A DNA stretch of 64,000 nt, from contig LXTR01000038.1 of assembly GCA_001683825.1 (NCBI GenBank), positions 186,001 through 250,000 on the forward strand, read 5' to 3'. The notes beneath the pieces were generated by a model, which was not told the DNA's origin, did not search any database, and was given only the letters and a program-made list of their open reading frames with translations. This document shows positions 27,959 to 36,287 of the stretch, piece by piece. A program made the translations under genes and the position numbers. This DNA is from Flavobacteriaceae bacterium CP2B. GTDB taxonomy: Bacteria; Bacteroidota; Bacteroidia; Flavobacteriales; Flavobacteriaceae. Every line of letters begins with the position of its first letter. Within the stretch, counting starts at the first letter, position 1.

Positions 27959-27991
27959 CAAAAATAGCGGTTTGAAAATGATTTTAACAAA
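27959..27991 (-). promoter_or_regulatory. Promoter of sucD
   Basis: TTTG at 27991-27988, 21 bases of spacer, then a perfect TAnnTTTG match (TATTTTTG, 27966-27959), 27 bases before the sucD ATG. This is the Bacteroidota sigma-ABfr consensus arrangement. Confidence 0.6.
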
Positions 27992-28000
27992 TTTCCTCCC

Positions 28001-28936
28001 TTATTGTTCCTTGAGGTGTTTCAGGATTTCCGGGATTCTTTTTACATGGGCCAGCTGTTTGAGTTTTTCCCGTGACTCTTCGGCAGGGCTGCCAAAATAG
28101 GTTTTGCCCCCTTCCAGAGATTTGGATATACCGCTTTGGGCGAGGACCACAGCCTTGTGCCCAATAGTCACGGCACTGGTGATGCCCACCTGGCCCCAAA
28201 GGGTAACTTCATCCCCGATCACCACACATCCCGCGATACCTGTTTGGGAAGCGATCAGGCAGCGTTCCCCAATGAGGGTGTCGTGGCCTACATGCACCTG
28301 GTTATCGAGCTTGCTGCCCTTTTTGATGGTCGTATCCCCGGTAACCCCTTTGTCTATGGTACAGAGGGCCCCAATTTCTACGTCGTCCCCGATGACTACA
28401 CGCCCCCCGGAGAGGAGTTTGTCAAACCCTTCAGGGCGCTTTTTATAGTAAAATGCATCCGATCCCAGTACAGACCCCGCATGGATGGTTACCCTATCCC
28501 CGATAACACAGTGGTCGTATATGGCAACGTTGGGATAGATCACACAACCCTCCCCTATCTGTACATGGTTCCCTATAAAGGCATTGGGTTGTATCAGGGT
28601 GTTATTCCCGATCCTTGCGGTGGGGGCAATGACCGCTTCCGCGGCGACAAATGGCCTGAAATGCCGGGTAAGCCTGTTGAAATCGCTGAACGGGTCTTCT
28701 GAGAGCAACAGGGCCTTGCCCTCGGGGCAGGCTACCTTTTTGTTGATGAGTACCACGGAAGCCTTGGATTCCAGGGCCTTGTCATAGTATTTGGGATGGT
28801 CTACAAATACGATATCACCGGGTTCTACCACATGTATTTCGTTCATCCCCAGCACCTGGAAATCTGCGGGCCCCACAAATTCACAGTCGAGGATAGCAGC
28901 TACCTGGGCTAAGGTCTGGGCAGTCGGAAATTTCAT
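28001..28936 (-). CDS. LpxD-like UDP-3-O-acylglucosamine N-acyltransferase, second copy
   Basis: A 311-residue hexapeptide-repeat acyltransferase. Seen: an N-terminal uridine-binding-like domain (about 1-100) and a left-handed beta-helix with many repeats (PTARIGNNTLIQPNAFIGNH, GCVIYPNVAIYDH), and the catalytic-type His in DNQVHVGHDTLIG. It resembles LpxD, but the canonical LpxD of the operon is at 31763, so this is a paralogue, perhaps adding another acyl chain or acting on a related sugar. It is the last gene of the lpx-efp run. Confidence 0.85.
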   Translation of the reverse strand: MKFPTAQTLAQVAAILDCEFVGPADFQVLGMNEIHVVEPGDIVFVDHPKYYDKALESKASVVLINKKVACPEGKALLLSEDPFSDFNRLTRHFRPFVAAEAVIAPTARIGNNTLIQPNAFIGNHVQIGEGCVIYPNVAIYDHCVIGDRVTIHAGSVLGSDAFYYKKRPEGFDKLLSGGRVVIGDDVEIGALCTIDKGVTGDTTIKKGSKLDNQVHVGHDTLIGERCLIASQTGIAGCVVIGDEVTLWGQVGITSAVTIGHKAVVLAQSGISKSLEGGKTYFGSPAEESREKLKQLAHVKRIPEILKHLKEQ

Positions 28937-29011
28937 AAGCGCTTTTTCGATAAATCATTGGACGGGACAGGTGGGGCATCCGTGCATAAAATGCTGCCCG
29001 GTGCACATCCC

Positions 29012-29578
29012 CTATTCTTTGGCCCGTTCCATATAGGCCCCACTTTCGGTATCGATCTTGATCTTGTCCCCTTCATTGATAAACAGCGGGACATTGACAC
29101 GGGCCCCGGTTTCAACCGTGGCCGGTTTGGTGGCATTGGTGGCCGTATTTCCACGTACCCCCGGTTCTGTCTGGGTGACTTCCAGGATCACATGGGCCGG
29201 CATCTCTACAGAAAGCGGCAGGTTGTCTTCCGCATTGAAGAGGATGGTAACCACCTCCCCTTCCTTGAGCAGTTCGGGGCTGTCTAGCGCGCTTTCCTGC
29301 AGGCTGATCTGGTTATAGTCGTCCGTATTCATAAAGTGGTAGGTACTGCCTTCTGAGTACAAATACTGGTAGGAGCGTGTCTCTACCCGCACGTCTTCAA
29401 TTTTATGCCCTGCCGAGAAGGTATTGTCCAGCACCTTGCCTGTAGTGATACTTTTTAACTTGGTCCTCACAAAGGCCGGGCCTTTCCCGGGTTTTACGTG
29501 CAGGAATTCCACGATTTTGTAGATATCGTTATTGTACCGGATGCACAAGCCTTTCCTGATATCGGATGTATTCGCCAT
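29012..29578 (-). CDS. efp: Translation elongation factor P
   Basis: A 188-residue three-domain beta-barrel factor that relieves ribosome stalling at polyproline. Seen: KOW-like N-domain with IRKGLCIRYNNDIYKIVEFLHVKPGKGPAFVRTKLKS in which the Lys of PGKGPA is the modification site position, and the C-terminal GARVNVPLFINEGDKIKIDTESGAYMERA. It sits between lpxA (7 bases away) and the lpxD-like gene, an arrangement usual for Flavobacteriia. Confidence 0.96.
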   Translation of the reverse strand: MANTSDIRKGLCIRYNNDIYKIVEFLHVKPGKGPAFVRTKLKSITTGKVLDNTFSAGHKIEDVRVETRSYQYLYSEGSTYHFMNTDDYNQISLQESALDSPELLKEGEVVTILFNAEDNLPLSVEMPAHVILEVTQTEPGVRGNTATNATKPATVETGARVNVPLFINEGDKIKIDTESGAYMERAKE

Positions 29579-29585
29579 AAATTCG

Positions 29586-30371
29586 TTAATTGTTACTGAA
29601 ATATCCTTTCATAATACCGCGTTGGGAATCGCGGATAAATTGTAAGATTTCGTCCCTTTCGGGGGTCGCTTCCATTTCGGCCTCAATGATCTGCACGGCC
29701 TGGGAGTTGTTGTAATTTCTCTGGTAGAGGATGCGGTAGATATTCTGGATCTCCCGGATTTTTTCGGCGGGAAACCCCCTTCTCCTCAGCCCTACAGAGT
29801 TGATGCCTACGTAAGACATGGGTTCCCGGGCCCCTTTTACATAGGGGGGCACGTCTTTCCGTACCAGGGAGCCCCCGGTTACAAAGGCGTGGTTCCCAAT
29901 GGAAACAAACTGGTGCACGGCCACAAGGCCTGCCAGTACCACGTTATCCCCAATGGTCACGTGCCCTGCGAGGGTTGAATTGTTGGAAAAAATACAGTTG
30001 TTCCCAACCAGGCAATCATGGGCAATATGGCAGTAGGCCATGATCAGGCAATTTTTGCCGATCACGGTTTTCATTCTGTCTGAAGTACCCTTGTTGATGG
30101 TAGCGCATTCCCTGATGGTAGTATTGTTCCCTATATGTACCGTGGTATCCTCCCCCCTGTATTTGAGGTCCTGGGGCGGGGCCGAGATAATGGCCCCCGG
30201 GAAAATGTTACAATTCTTTCCAATCCTGGCACCCTCCATGATGGTTACGTGCGACCCTATCCAGGTGCCCTCCCCAATGGTAACGTTGTTGTGGATCGTA
30301 GTAAAGGGTTCTACCACGACATTTTTTGCAATTTTAGCTCCGGGGTGTATATACGCCAGGGGTTGATTCAT
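29586..30371 (-). CDS. lpxA: UDP-N-acetylglucosamine acyltransferase
   Basis: A 261-residue trimeric acyltransferase for the first step of lipid A synthesis. Seen: beta-helix repeats from IHPGAKIAKNVVVEPFTTI onward, the catalytic His in YCHIAHDCLVGN, and GLRRRGFPAEKIREI in the helical C-terminus. The frame is open 6 codons further up, but the ATG at 30371 directly follows the lpxC-fabZ stop and gives the canonical start. Confidence 0.95.
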   Translation of the reverse strand: MNQPLAYIHPGAKIAKNVVVEPFTTIHNNVTIGEGTWIGSHVTIMEGARIGKNCNIFPGAIISAPPQDLKYRGEDTTVHIGNNTTIRECATINKGTSDRMKTVIGKNCLIMAYCHIAHDCLVGNNCIFSNNSTLAGHVTIGDNVVLAGLVAVHQFVSIGNHAFVTGGSLVRKDVPPYVKGAREPMSYVGINSVGLRRRGFPAEKIREIQNIYRILYQRNYNNSQAVQIIEAEMEATPERDEILQFIRDSQRGIMKGYFSNN

Positions 30372-30372
30372 G

Positions 30373-31761
30373 TTATTTCTTTTTAGCAATTTGTGCCATC
30401 ATCTCGGCCTCGCATACCAGTTTGTTGTTGGCATAGGCATAGGCCTGCATATGGCAGATCCCCCTCCGGATGGGCGTAATAAGGCTGCAATAAAAAATGA
30501 GGGTATCGCCCGGAAGTACCTTCTGTTTAAACTTTACATTGTCAATCTTCATAAAGAAGGTGAGGTAATTCTCAGGGTCGGGAACGGTACTCAGGACCAG
30601 GATGCCCCCGGTTTGCGCCATGGCCTCTACCTGCAATACCCCGGGCATTACCGGTGAATCGGGAAAGTGGCCCACAAAGAACGGCTCGTTCATGGTCACG
30701 TTCTTCATGCCCACCACATGGTGGTCAGACAACTCCAGTACCCGGTCTATCAACAAGAATGGAGGCCGGTGGGGCAGCATGGCCATGATCTGGTGGATAT
30801 CCATAAGCGGCGGCTCATTCAGGTCGTACTGCGGTACCTTATTGCGCTTTTCCAATTTGATGATTTTGGATAGTTTTTTGGCAAACTGAGTATTCACGAA
30901 GTGACCAGGCTTATTGGCGATCACCTTCCCGCGAATGCGGGTTCCGGTCAGGGCCAGGTCGCCCACCACGTCAAGCAGTTTATGCCGGGCCGCTTCGTTT
31001 GGCTGGTGCAGGGTAAGGTTGTCCAGGATACCGTTGGGCTTTACCGATAGTTTTTTCTTTTTAAATGCTTTCTCCAGTTTTTTCATGGTAGACTCGGAAA
31101 TCTCCTTGTCTACATAGACGATGGCATTGTTCAGGTCGCCTCCTTTGATCAGCCCATTTTCGAGCAACATTTCCAGTTCATGCAGGAAACTAAAGGTCCT
31201 GGCATTGGCAATCTCTTCCTTAAAATCGGACATATGTTCCAGGGTGGCGTTCTGGGTACCCAGCACCTTGGTGCCAAAATCCACCATGGTCGTCACCTGG
31301 TATTCCTCAGCGGGGATAATGGTTATTTCGCTACCCGTGGTTTCGTCTTTGTAGCTGATCACTTCCTTGACGATAAATTCTTCACGCTCCGCCTCCTGTG
31401 CCACGATCCCGGCCTCTTCCAGGGCCTGGACGAAAAATTTGGCAGAACCATCCATAATCGGGGGTTCCGGGGCATCGAGCTCAATCAGGACATTGTCGAT
31501 ATCCATACCCACCAGGGCCGCCAACACGTGTTCGGACGTTTGTATGCGCACCCCCCTTTTTTCCAGGTTGGTCCCCCTCTGCGTATTGTTAACGTAGTTG
31601 ACATCCGCTTCTATCAGGGGTTCGCCTTCCAGGTCTACCCGCTTAAAGACAAAACCGTGGTCTTCGGGTGCCGGCACAAATTTCATGGTTACATCGGCCC
31701 CGGTGTGCAATCCGACCCCTTTTAGGACCACCTCCTTAGCTATGGTTTTTTGTTTCGCCAT
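30373..31761 (-). CDS. lpxC/fabZ: Fused UDP-3-O-acyl-GlcNAc deacetylase / 3-hydroxyacyl-ACP dehydratase
   Basis: A 462-residue fusion typical of Bacteroidota. Seen: residues about 1-300 are LpxC, with SEHVLAALVGMDIDN (zinc His), the AEEYQ region, and RHKLLDVVGDLAL (zinc His and Asp); residues about 315-462 are FabZ hotdog, with IMAMLPHRPPFLLIDRVLEL and the catalytic His/Glu in FVGHFPDSPVMPGVLQVEAMAQ. It couples the committed lipid A step with fatty acid dehydration, whose substrates compete for the same hydroxyacyl-ACP pool. One base separates it from lpxD and from lpxA. Confidence 0.95.
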   Translation of the reverse strand: MAKQKTIAKEVVLKGVGLHTGADVTMKFVPAPEDHGFVFKRVDLEGEPLIEADVNYVNNTQRGTNLEKRGVRIQTSEHVLAALVGMDIDNVLIELDAPEPPIMDGSAKFFVQALEEAGIVAQEAEREEFIVKEVISYKDETTGSEITIIPAEEYQVTTMVDFGTKVLGTQNATLEHMSDFKEEIANARTFSFLHELEMLLENGLIKGGDLNNAIVYVDKEISESTMKKLEKAFKKKKLSVKPNGILDNLTLHQPNEAARHKLLDVVGDLALTGTRIRGKVIANKPGHFVNTQFAKKLSKIIKLEKRNKVPQYDLNEPPLMDIHQIMAMLPHRPPFLLIDRVLELSDHHVVGMKNVTMNEPFFVGHFPDSPVMPGVLQVEAMAQTGGILVLSTVPDPENYLTFFMKIDNVKFKQKVLPGDTLIFYCSLITPIRRGICHMQAYAYANNKLVCEAEMMAQIAKKK

Positions 31762-31762
31762 G

Positions 31763-32791
31763 TCATTCCTCTAAATTGGAGTTCTTTTCTAAATCGTTGA
31801 TTCGGTTCACAAGACGCGGTAAATTTTTGAAGTGGACATACGATTTGTTGAAGTCACCGTAGTTCAGGGCGGGGGACCCCTGTAAGACCTCATCGTCCTT
31901 TACGTTGCGGCCTATGCCCGATTGGGCCTGTATTTTGACCCGGTTTCCTATGATGATATGGCCTACGATGCCTACCTGCCCCCCTATCATGCAGTTCTTC
32001 CCTATTTTGGCAGATCCGGCGATGCCTGTTTGGGCTGCTATCACGGTATTTTCACCGATTTCCACATTATGGGCGATCTGGATCTGGTTGTCTAACTTCA
32101 CCCCCTTTCGGAGGATGGTAGAGCCCAGGGTGGCACGGTCTATCGTGGTACCGGCGCCAATATCCACATTGTCTTCCAGGATTACGTTGCCGGTCTGGGG
32201 TATCTTGCTGTATTCACCGTTAGAATTCGGCGCAAACCCAAAGCCATCGGCCCCCAGGATGACCCCGCTGTGGATGACGCAATTGTTGCCAATAATGGTT
32301 TCGGAGTAAATCTTGGCCCCGGCAAATACAATCACATTATCGCCAATGCGGACATTGTCGCCAATGTACACATTGGGAAAGATTTTTACATTGTTCCCCA
32401 ATGAAACATTGTTGCCGAGGTAGGAAAAGGCGCCCAAATAAAAATCGCTGCCGTAGGTGGCGCTTTCCGAAAGGTAGACCGGGTTTTCAATCCCACTCTT
32501 GTTAAATTTCACCTGGTTATAGTATTCCAGCAACTTGGAAAAGGATTTATAGGCATCATCTACTTTGATCAGCGTGGTGGTGAGTGCCTGTTCAGGCACA
32601 AAATCCTTATTGACGATGGTTATGGAAGCCTCGGTACTATAAATGTACTGGGTATATTTGGGGTTGGCCAGAAAGGTCAGCGACCCTTTCTCGCCCTCTT
32701 CTATTTTGGCCAGTTTGTGAACAGCAATTTCTGGGTTTCCTTCAACCTCGCCCTCTAAAATACCGGCTATCTGACTCGCAGTGAATTCCAA
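31763..32791 (-). CDS. lpxD: UDP-3-O-(3-hydroxyacyl)glucosamine N-acyltransferase
   Basis: A 342-residue enzyme adding the second hydroxyacyl chain in lipid A synthesis. Seen: N-terminal domain with EFTASQIAGILEGEVEGNP, hexapeptide beta-helix with GVILGADGFGFAPNSNGEYSKIPQ, the catalytic His in LDNQIQIAHNVEIGENTVI, and a C-terminal helix (RLVNRINDLEKN). No ATG fits; the conserved N-terminus begins at a TTG at 32791, 38 bases downstream of a clean -7 element. First gene of the lpxD-lpxC/fabZ-lpxA-efp-lpxD-like operon. Confidence 0.93.
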   Translation of the reverse strand: MEFTASQIAGILEGEVEGNPEIAVHKLAKIEEGEKGSLTFLANPKYTQYIYSTEASITIVNKDFVPEQALTTTLIKVDDAYKSFSKLLEYYNQVKFNKSGIENPVYLSESATYGSDFYLGAFSYLGNNVSLGNNVKIFPNVYIGDNVRIGDNVIVFAGAKIYSETIIGNNCVIHSGVILGADGFGFAPNSNGEYSKIPQTGNVILEDNVDIGAGTTIDRATLGSTILRKGVKLDNQIQIAHNVEIGENTVIAAQTGIAGSAKIGKNCMIGGQVGIVGHIIIGNRVKIQAQSGIGRNVKDDEVLQGSPALNYGDFNKSYVHFKNLPRLVNRINDLEKNSNLEE

Positions 32792-32828
32792 GTTATCCCT
32801 TTTTACTCCATACGGATTATGGTGGTGA

Positions 32829-32836
32829 CAAAAGTA
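32829..32836 (-). promoter_or_regulatory. -7 element of the lpx operon
   Basis: TACTTTTG is a perfect TAnnTTTG match 38 bases upstream of the lpxD TTG start. No convincing TTG is seen at the -33 distance, so only the -7 element is reported. Confidence 0.5.
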
Positions 32837-32916
32837 AGAAAAATTGATGAATGGAATTTAAGTTTATCACAGCACCCTAACCCACAGCATAACAGCGCAT
32901 TAGATTGCTTCCTGTT

Positions 32917-34176
32917 TCACCCATGAGCGCGGCGCTCACCTAAGGTACCCCCCTTGGGATAGCAGCGGAAATATTTCGTTACCGTGTGGGAGAGCGCTTT
33001 CAGGTTGAGTTGATCGGAAGCCCTGGCGACGTCGATGATTTTGCCGTTATCGCGAAGGATGTTGATGTTCTGTTGTTCCTGGTCGTACGCCCTGTTTTCA
33101 ATGGAACCCTCAAAGACAAAGTAGGCCGTCTCGTCGGCGCTCAAGCCGTATTGCCTTTGCACAGCCTCGAACTTTTCATGAAATTTGGAGGGCTTCCCGG
33201 GCCGGTTTTTGAGTTTGATGTGGAGCAGGCGCCGGTTGAGGATCATGCGGCAAAGGGTACTCAGGACAAAATCCTCGTGCCATTGCCAGGCCTTGATCGC
33301 CGCCATCACATCTACATCGTCAAGGCGGGCAAAGGTCTGCAGGACCTGGTCGTCAAATCCCGCTGCGGTAATGCGGTTCTCCAGGAAGAACAACAAGGGG
33401 GGGCTGCCTTCCAGGTGTTGGCCTGAGGCATGGAGTTCCCTTGCCCGTTTCAGGCAATTGATCAACAATTGCTCGGCCACCAGGCCCGTCTTGTGCAGGT
33501 ATACCTGCCAGTACATAAATCGGCGCGCCATGAGGAACTTCTCTACCGAATACACCCCCTTCTCCTCTACTACCAATTCTCCCTTACGGACATTGAGCAT
33601 GGTGATCAGCCTTTCCGCATTGATGTTCCCCTCGGCCACCCCGGTATAAAAACTGTCGCGCTTCAGGTAATCGAGGCGGTCCATGTCGAGTTGGCTCGAT
33701 ACCAGTTGGTTCATGAATTTCTTGGGGTAGCTGCCCTTAAAAATAGCAATCCCCGTGCTGAGGCGGCCCTCAAAACGCTCGTTCAGGAGCTTCATGAAAT
33801 GGGTGGATATGGCTTCGTGCGACACCCCTTCTACCAGGCTGTGTTCCATAGCGTGCGAAAAAGGGCCGTGCCCGATGTCATGCAGCAGGATGGCTACCAG
33901 CAGCCCTTCTTCCTCCTCAGGGCTGATATCCACCCTTTTCATCCTCAACACCTGTATGGCCAGCCCCATAAGGTGCATGCTCCCCAGGGCGTGGTGAAAA
34001 CGGGTATGGTGGGCCCCAGGGTATACCAGGTAAGAAAGCCCCATTTGCGAGATCCTGCGAAGCCGCTGGAAATAGGGTGTTTCAATAAGGTCAAAAATTA
34101 GGGGGCCGGGGATACCAATAAATCCGTAAATTGGATCGTTGAAAATTTTGAGCTTGTCGGATCTGTGCAAATTCAC
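32917..34176 (-). CDS. HD-domain phosphohydrolase (dGTPase/SAMHD1-like)
   Basis: A 419-residue metal-dependent phosphohydrolase of the COG1078 type. Seen: DPIYGFIGIPGPLIFDLIETPYFQRLRRI at the start, then the HD ligands in TRFHHALGSMHLM, LLHDIGHGPFSHAMEHSL and a downstream Asp in SSQLDMDRLDYLKRDSFY. The family includes nucleotide triphosphohydrolases; the substrate here is not known. The start codon is GTG at 34176. Only 30 bases separate it from the divergent porX gene. Confidence 0.88.
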   Translation of the reverse strand: MNLHRSDKLKIFNDPIYGFIGIPGPLIFDLIETPYFQRLRRISQMGLSYLVYPGAHHTRFHHALGSMHLMGLAIQVLRMKRVDISPEEEEGLLVAILLHDIGHGPFSHAMEHSLVEGVSHEAISTHFMKLLNERFEGRLSTGIAIFKGSYPKKFMNQLVSSQLDMDRLDYLKRDSFYTGVAEGNINAERLITMLNVRKGELVVEEKGVYSVEKFLMARRFMYWQVYLHKTGLVAEQLLINCLKRARELHASGQHLEGSPPLLFFLENRITAAGFDDQVLQTFARLDDVDVMAAIKAWQWHEDFVLSTLCRMILNRRLLHIKLKNRPGKPSKFHEKFEAVQRQYGLSADETAYFVFEGSIENRAYDQEQQNINILRDNGKIIDVARASDQLNLKALSHTVTKYFRCYPKGGTLGERRAHG

Positions 34177-34206
34177 TATACTTTACGGGGTAAATATACA
34201 CACTAA

Positions 34207-35751
34207 ATGAACAAAATTACAATCCTTTGGGTGGACGATGAAATAGACCTGCTGAAACCCCATATCCTTTTCCTGGAAGGTAAGAATTACGAGGTGGTCA
34301 CTTGCCAAAGCGGGCAGGAAGCCCTGGAGGAGATGACCCAAAAAAGGTTTGACATCGTGTTCCTGGACGAAAATATGCCGGGCCTGAGCGGACTGGAAAC
34401 CCTTAATGAACTTAAGGTGATGGACGCGTCTGTCCCGGTGGTCATGATCACCAAGAGCGAGGAGGAATACATCATGGAGGAAGCCATTGGCTCCAAGATC
34501 GCCGATTACCTGATCAAGCCGGTAAACCCCAACCAGATCCTGCTCTCGCTGAAAAAGAACCTCGACCATTCGCGTCTGGTATCAGAAAAGACCACAGCCA
34601 ACTACCAGCAGGAATTTCGCAAGATCGCGCTCGACCTCTCGATGGTCAATACGCATGAGGGCTGGGCCGAACTTTACAAAAAACTCATTTACTGGGAGCT
34701 GCAGCTGGAGCAGATAGAAGATTCGGGCATGTTTGAGATCCTGGAATCGCAAAAGGTAGAAGCCAACAGCCAATTCGGCAAGTTTATTGACAAGCAATAC
34801 CCCCGCTGGTTTAAGGAAGGCGGCGGGCCGGTGATGTCGCACACGCTCTTCCGCGAACTGGTGGCGCCCGAACTGGCCGATACCCCTACCCTGTTGGTGG
34901 TGATAGATAATTTGCGTTATGACCAGTGGTGTGCCTTTGAAGATTCGGTTACCCCGTATTACAAGAAGCGGAAAGAGGTAGCGTATTACAGCATCCTGCC
35001 CACGGCCACCCAGTATGCGCGCAATGCCATATTCTCCGGGCTTATGCCCCTGGACATGGAGAAAAAATACCCCCAATGGTGGAAGAATGACGTGGAGGAA
35101 GGCGGAAAGAATCTTTACGAAGAGCAGTTCCTGGCGGAACAAATCAAGCGGCTGGGACTACAGCTTACCTGGGCATACCACAAAATCAGCAGCCTGAAAC
35201 AGGGACGGCAGCTCTCCCAGAACTTCCGCGCACAGAAGAAGAACGACCTGACGGTCATCGTCTATAATTTTGTAGACATGCTCTCCCATGCCAAGACCGA
35301 AATGGAGGTGATCAAGGAACTTGCTTCCAATGACAAGGCCTACCGTTCGCTGACCCAGAGCTGGTTCAGGAACTCCCCCTTGCTGGAGATCTTGCAGCAG
35401 GCCCAGGGACTGGGCTTTAGGCTGATCATCACCACAGACCATGGCACGATCAATGTGAAACAGCCTTCCAAGGTGATAGGCGACAAGGAAACCAGCCTGA
35501 ACCTGCGCTATAAAACGGGCCGCAGCCTTACCTACGAGGAAAAGGATGTTTTGGAAGCCCGGGAACCCTCGCGCATCCACCTGCCCAGCATTACGATGAG
35601 CAGTTCCTATATCTTTGCGAAGAACGACCTGTTTTTTGCCTATCCCAATAACTATAACCATTATGTAAGCTACTACCGCAATACTTACCAGCACGGGGGT
35701 GTTTCCCTGGAGGAGATGGTCATCCCCTTCGTCGTCCTGGAACCGCGGTAA
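34207..35751 (+). CDS. porX: Type IX secretion response regulator PorX (receiver plus PglZ)
   Basis: A 514-residue two-domain regulator. Seen: an N-terminal receiver with acidic pair Asp10/Asp11 (WVDDE), phospho-acceptor Asp54 (FLDENMPG), Thr82 and Lys104 (LIKPVNP); a helical linker; and a C-terminal PglZ domain of the alkaline-phosphatase superfamily with LLVVIDNLRYDQW (metal Asp), the Thr-rich ILPTATQYARNAIFSGL, NFVDMLSHAK and ITTDHGT. PorX is known in Flavobacteria and Porphyromonas to control type IX secretion genes with PorY and the sigma factor SigP, and its PglZ domain cleaves oligonucleotides. Followed by tsaE after 12 bases. Confidence 0.95.
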   Translation: MNKITILWVDDEIDLLKPHILFLEGKNYEVVTCQSGQEALEEMTQKRFDIVFLDENMPGLSGLETLNELKVMDASVPVVMITKSEEEYIMEEAIGSKIADYLIKPVNPNQILLSLKKNLDHSRLVSEKTTANYQQEFRKIALDLSMVNTHEGWAELYKKLIYWELQLEQIEDSGMFEILESQKVEANSQFGKFIDKQYPRWFKEGGGPVMSHTLFRELVAPELADTPTLLVVIDNLRYDQWCAFEDSVTPYYKKRKEVAYYSILPTATQYARNAIFSGLMPLDMEKKYPQWWKNDVEEGGKNLYEEQFLAEQIKRLGLQLTWAYHKISSLKQGRQLSQNFRAQKKNDLTVIVYNFVDMLSHAKTEMEVIKELASNDKAYRSLTQSWFRNSPLLEILQQAQGLGFRLIITTDHGTINVKQPSKVIGDKETSLNLRYKTGRSLTYEEKDVLEAREPSRIHLPSITMSSSYIFAKNDLFFAYPNNYNHYVSYYRNTYQHGGVSLEEMVIPFVVLEPR

Positions 35752-35763
35752 GAAACCAGCGCT

Positions 35764-36171
35764 ATGGAACTTATCTTTGAGCTTGAAGACCTGGGGGCCG
35801 TGGCCCAAAAAATCCTGAAGGCGGCCCCGTACAAAACCCTGGCCTTTTACGGTGACATGGGGGCCGGGAAGACCACCCTGATCAAAGCGCTGCTGCAGGC
35901 GCTGGGAGCCGCCGATACCGGCAGCAGCCCCACCTTTGGCATCGTCAATGAATATCACAATAAGCAGGGGGAGCTCCTGGCCTACCACTTTGATTTCTAC
36001 CGCCTGGAGGACGAAAGCGAAGCCCTGGACATGGGCCTTGAAGACTACCTGGCCCAGGGGGCCTGGGTTTTTATGGAATGGCCCGAAAAAATTCCTTCGC
36101 TCCTGCCCGAAGAACGCACGGAAATCAGGCTCGAACTACTGGGCCCGGGGAGCAGGAAAGCCTGTTTCTAA
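35764..36171 (+). CDS. tsaE: tRNA threonylcarbamoyladenosine biosynthesis ATPase TsaE
   Basis: A 135-residue P-loop ATPase needed for cycling of the TsaBD complex that makes t6A37 in tRNA. Seen: Walker A GDMGAGKTTLIKALLQ, the SSPTFGIVNEY segment, HFDFYRLEDE with the Walker B-like Asp, and VFMEWPEKIPSLLP. Normal length. It follows porX by 12 bases, so the essential tRNA gene and the secretion regulator share a transcript. Confidence 0.95.
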   Translation: MELIFELEDLGAVAQKILKAAPYKTLAFYGDMGAGKTTLIKALLQALGAADTGSSPTFGIVNEYHNKQGELLAYHFDFYRLEDESEALDMGLEDYLAQGAWVFMEWPEKIPSLLPEERTEIRLELLGPGSRKACF

Positions 36172-36287
36172 GGTCTCCCCTACTTACCTGCTGCGGGCGT
36201 GCCCCAGCTTTGCCACATTTGTCGTTCCCTGTCGTCTCTTAGAGGAATCAATTTTGAACCAAGGTATCTCCTTTAAAACGCGATGTT

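Noticed and set aside
35158-35988. A 276-codon minus-strand frame
   Set aside because: Antisense to the end of porX and the start of tsaE; no start context and no motif.
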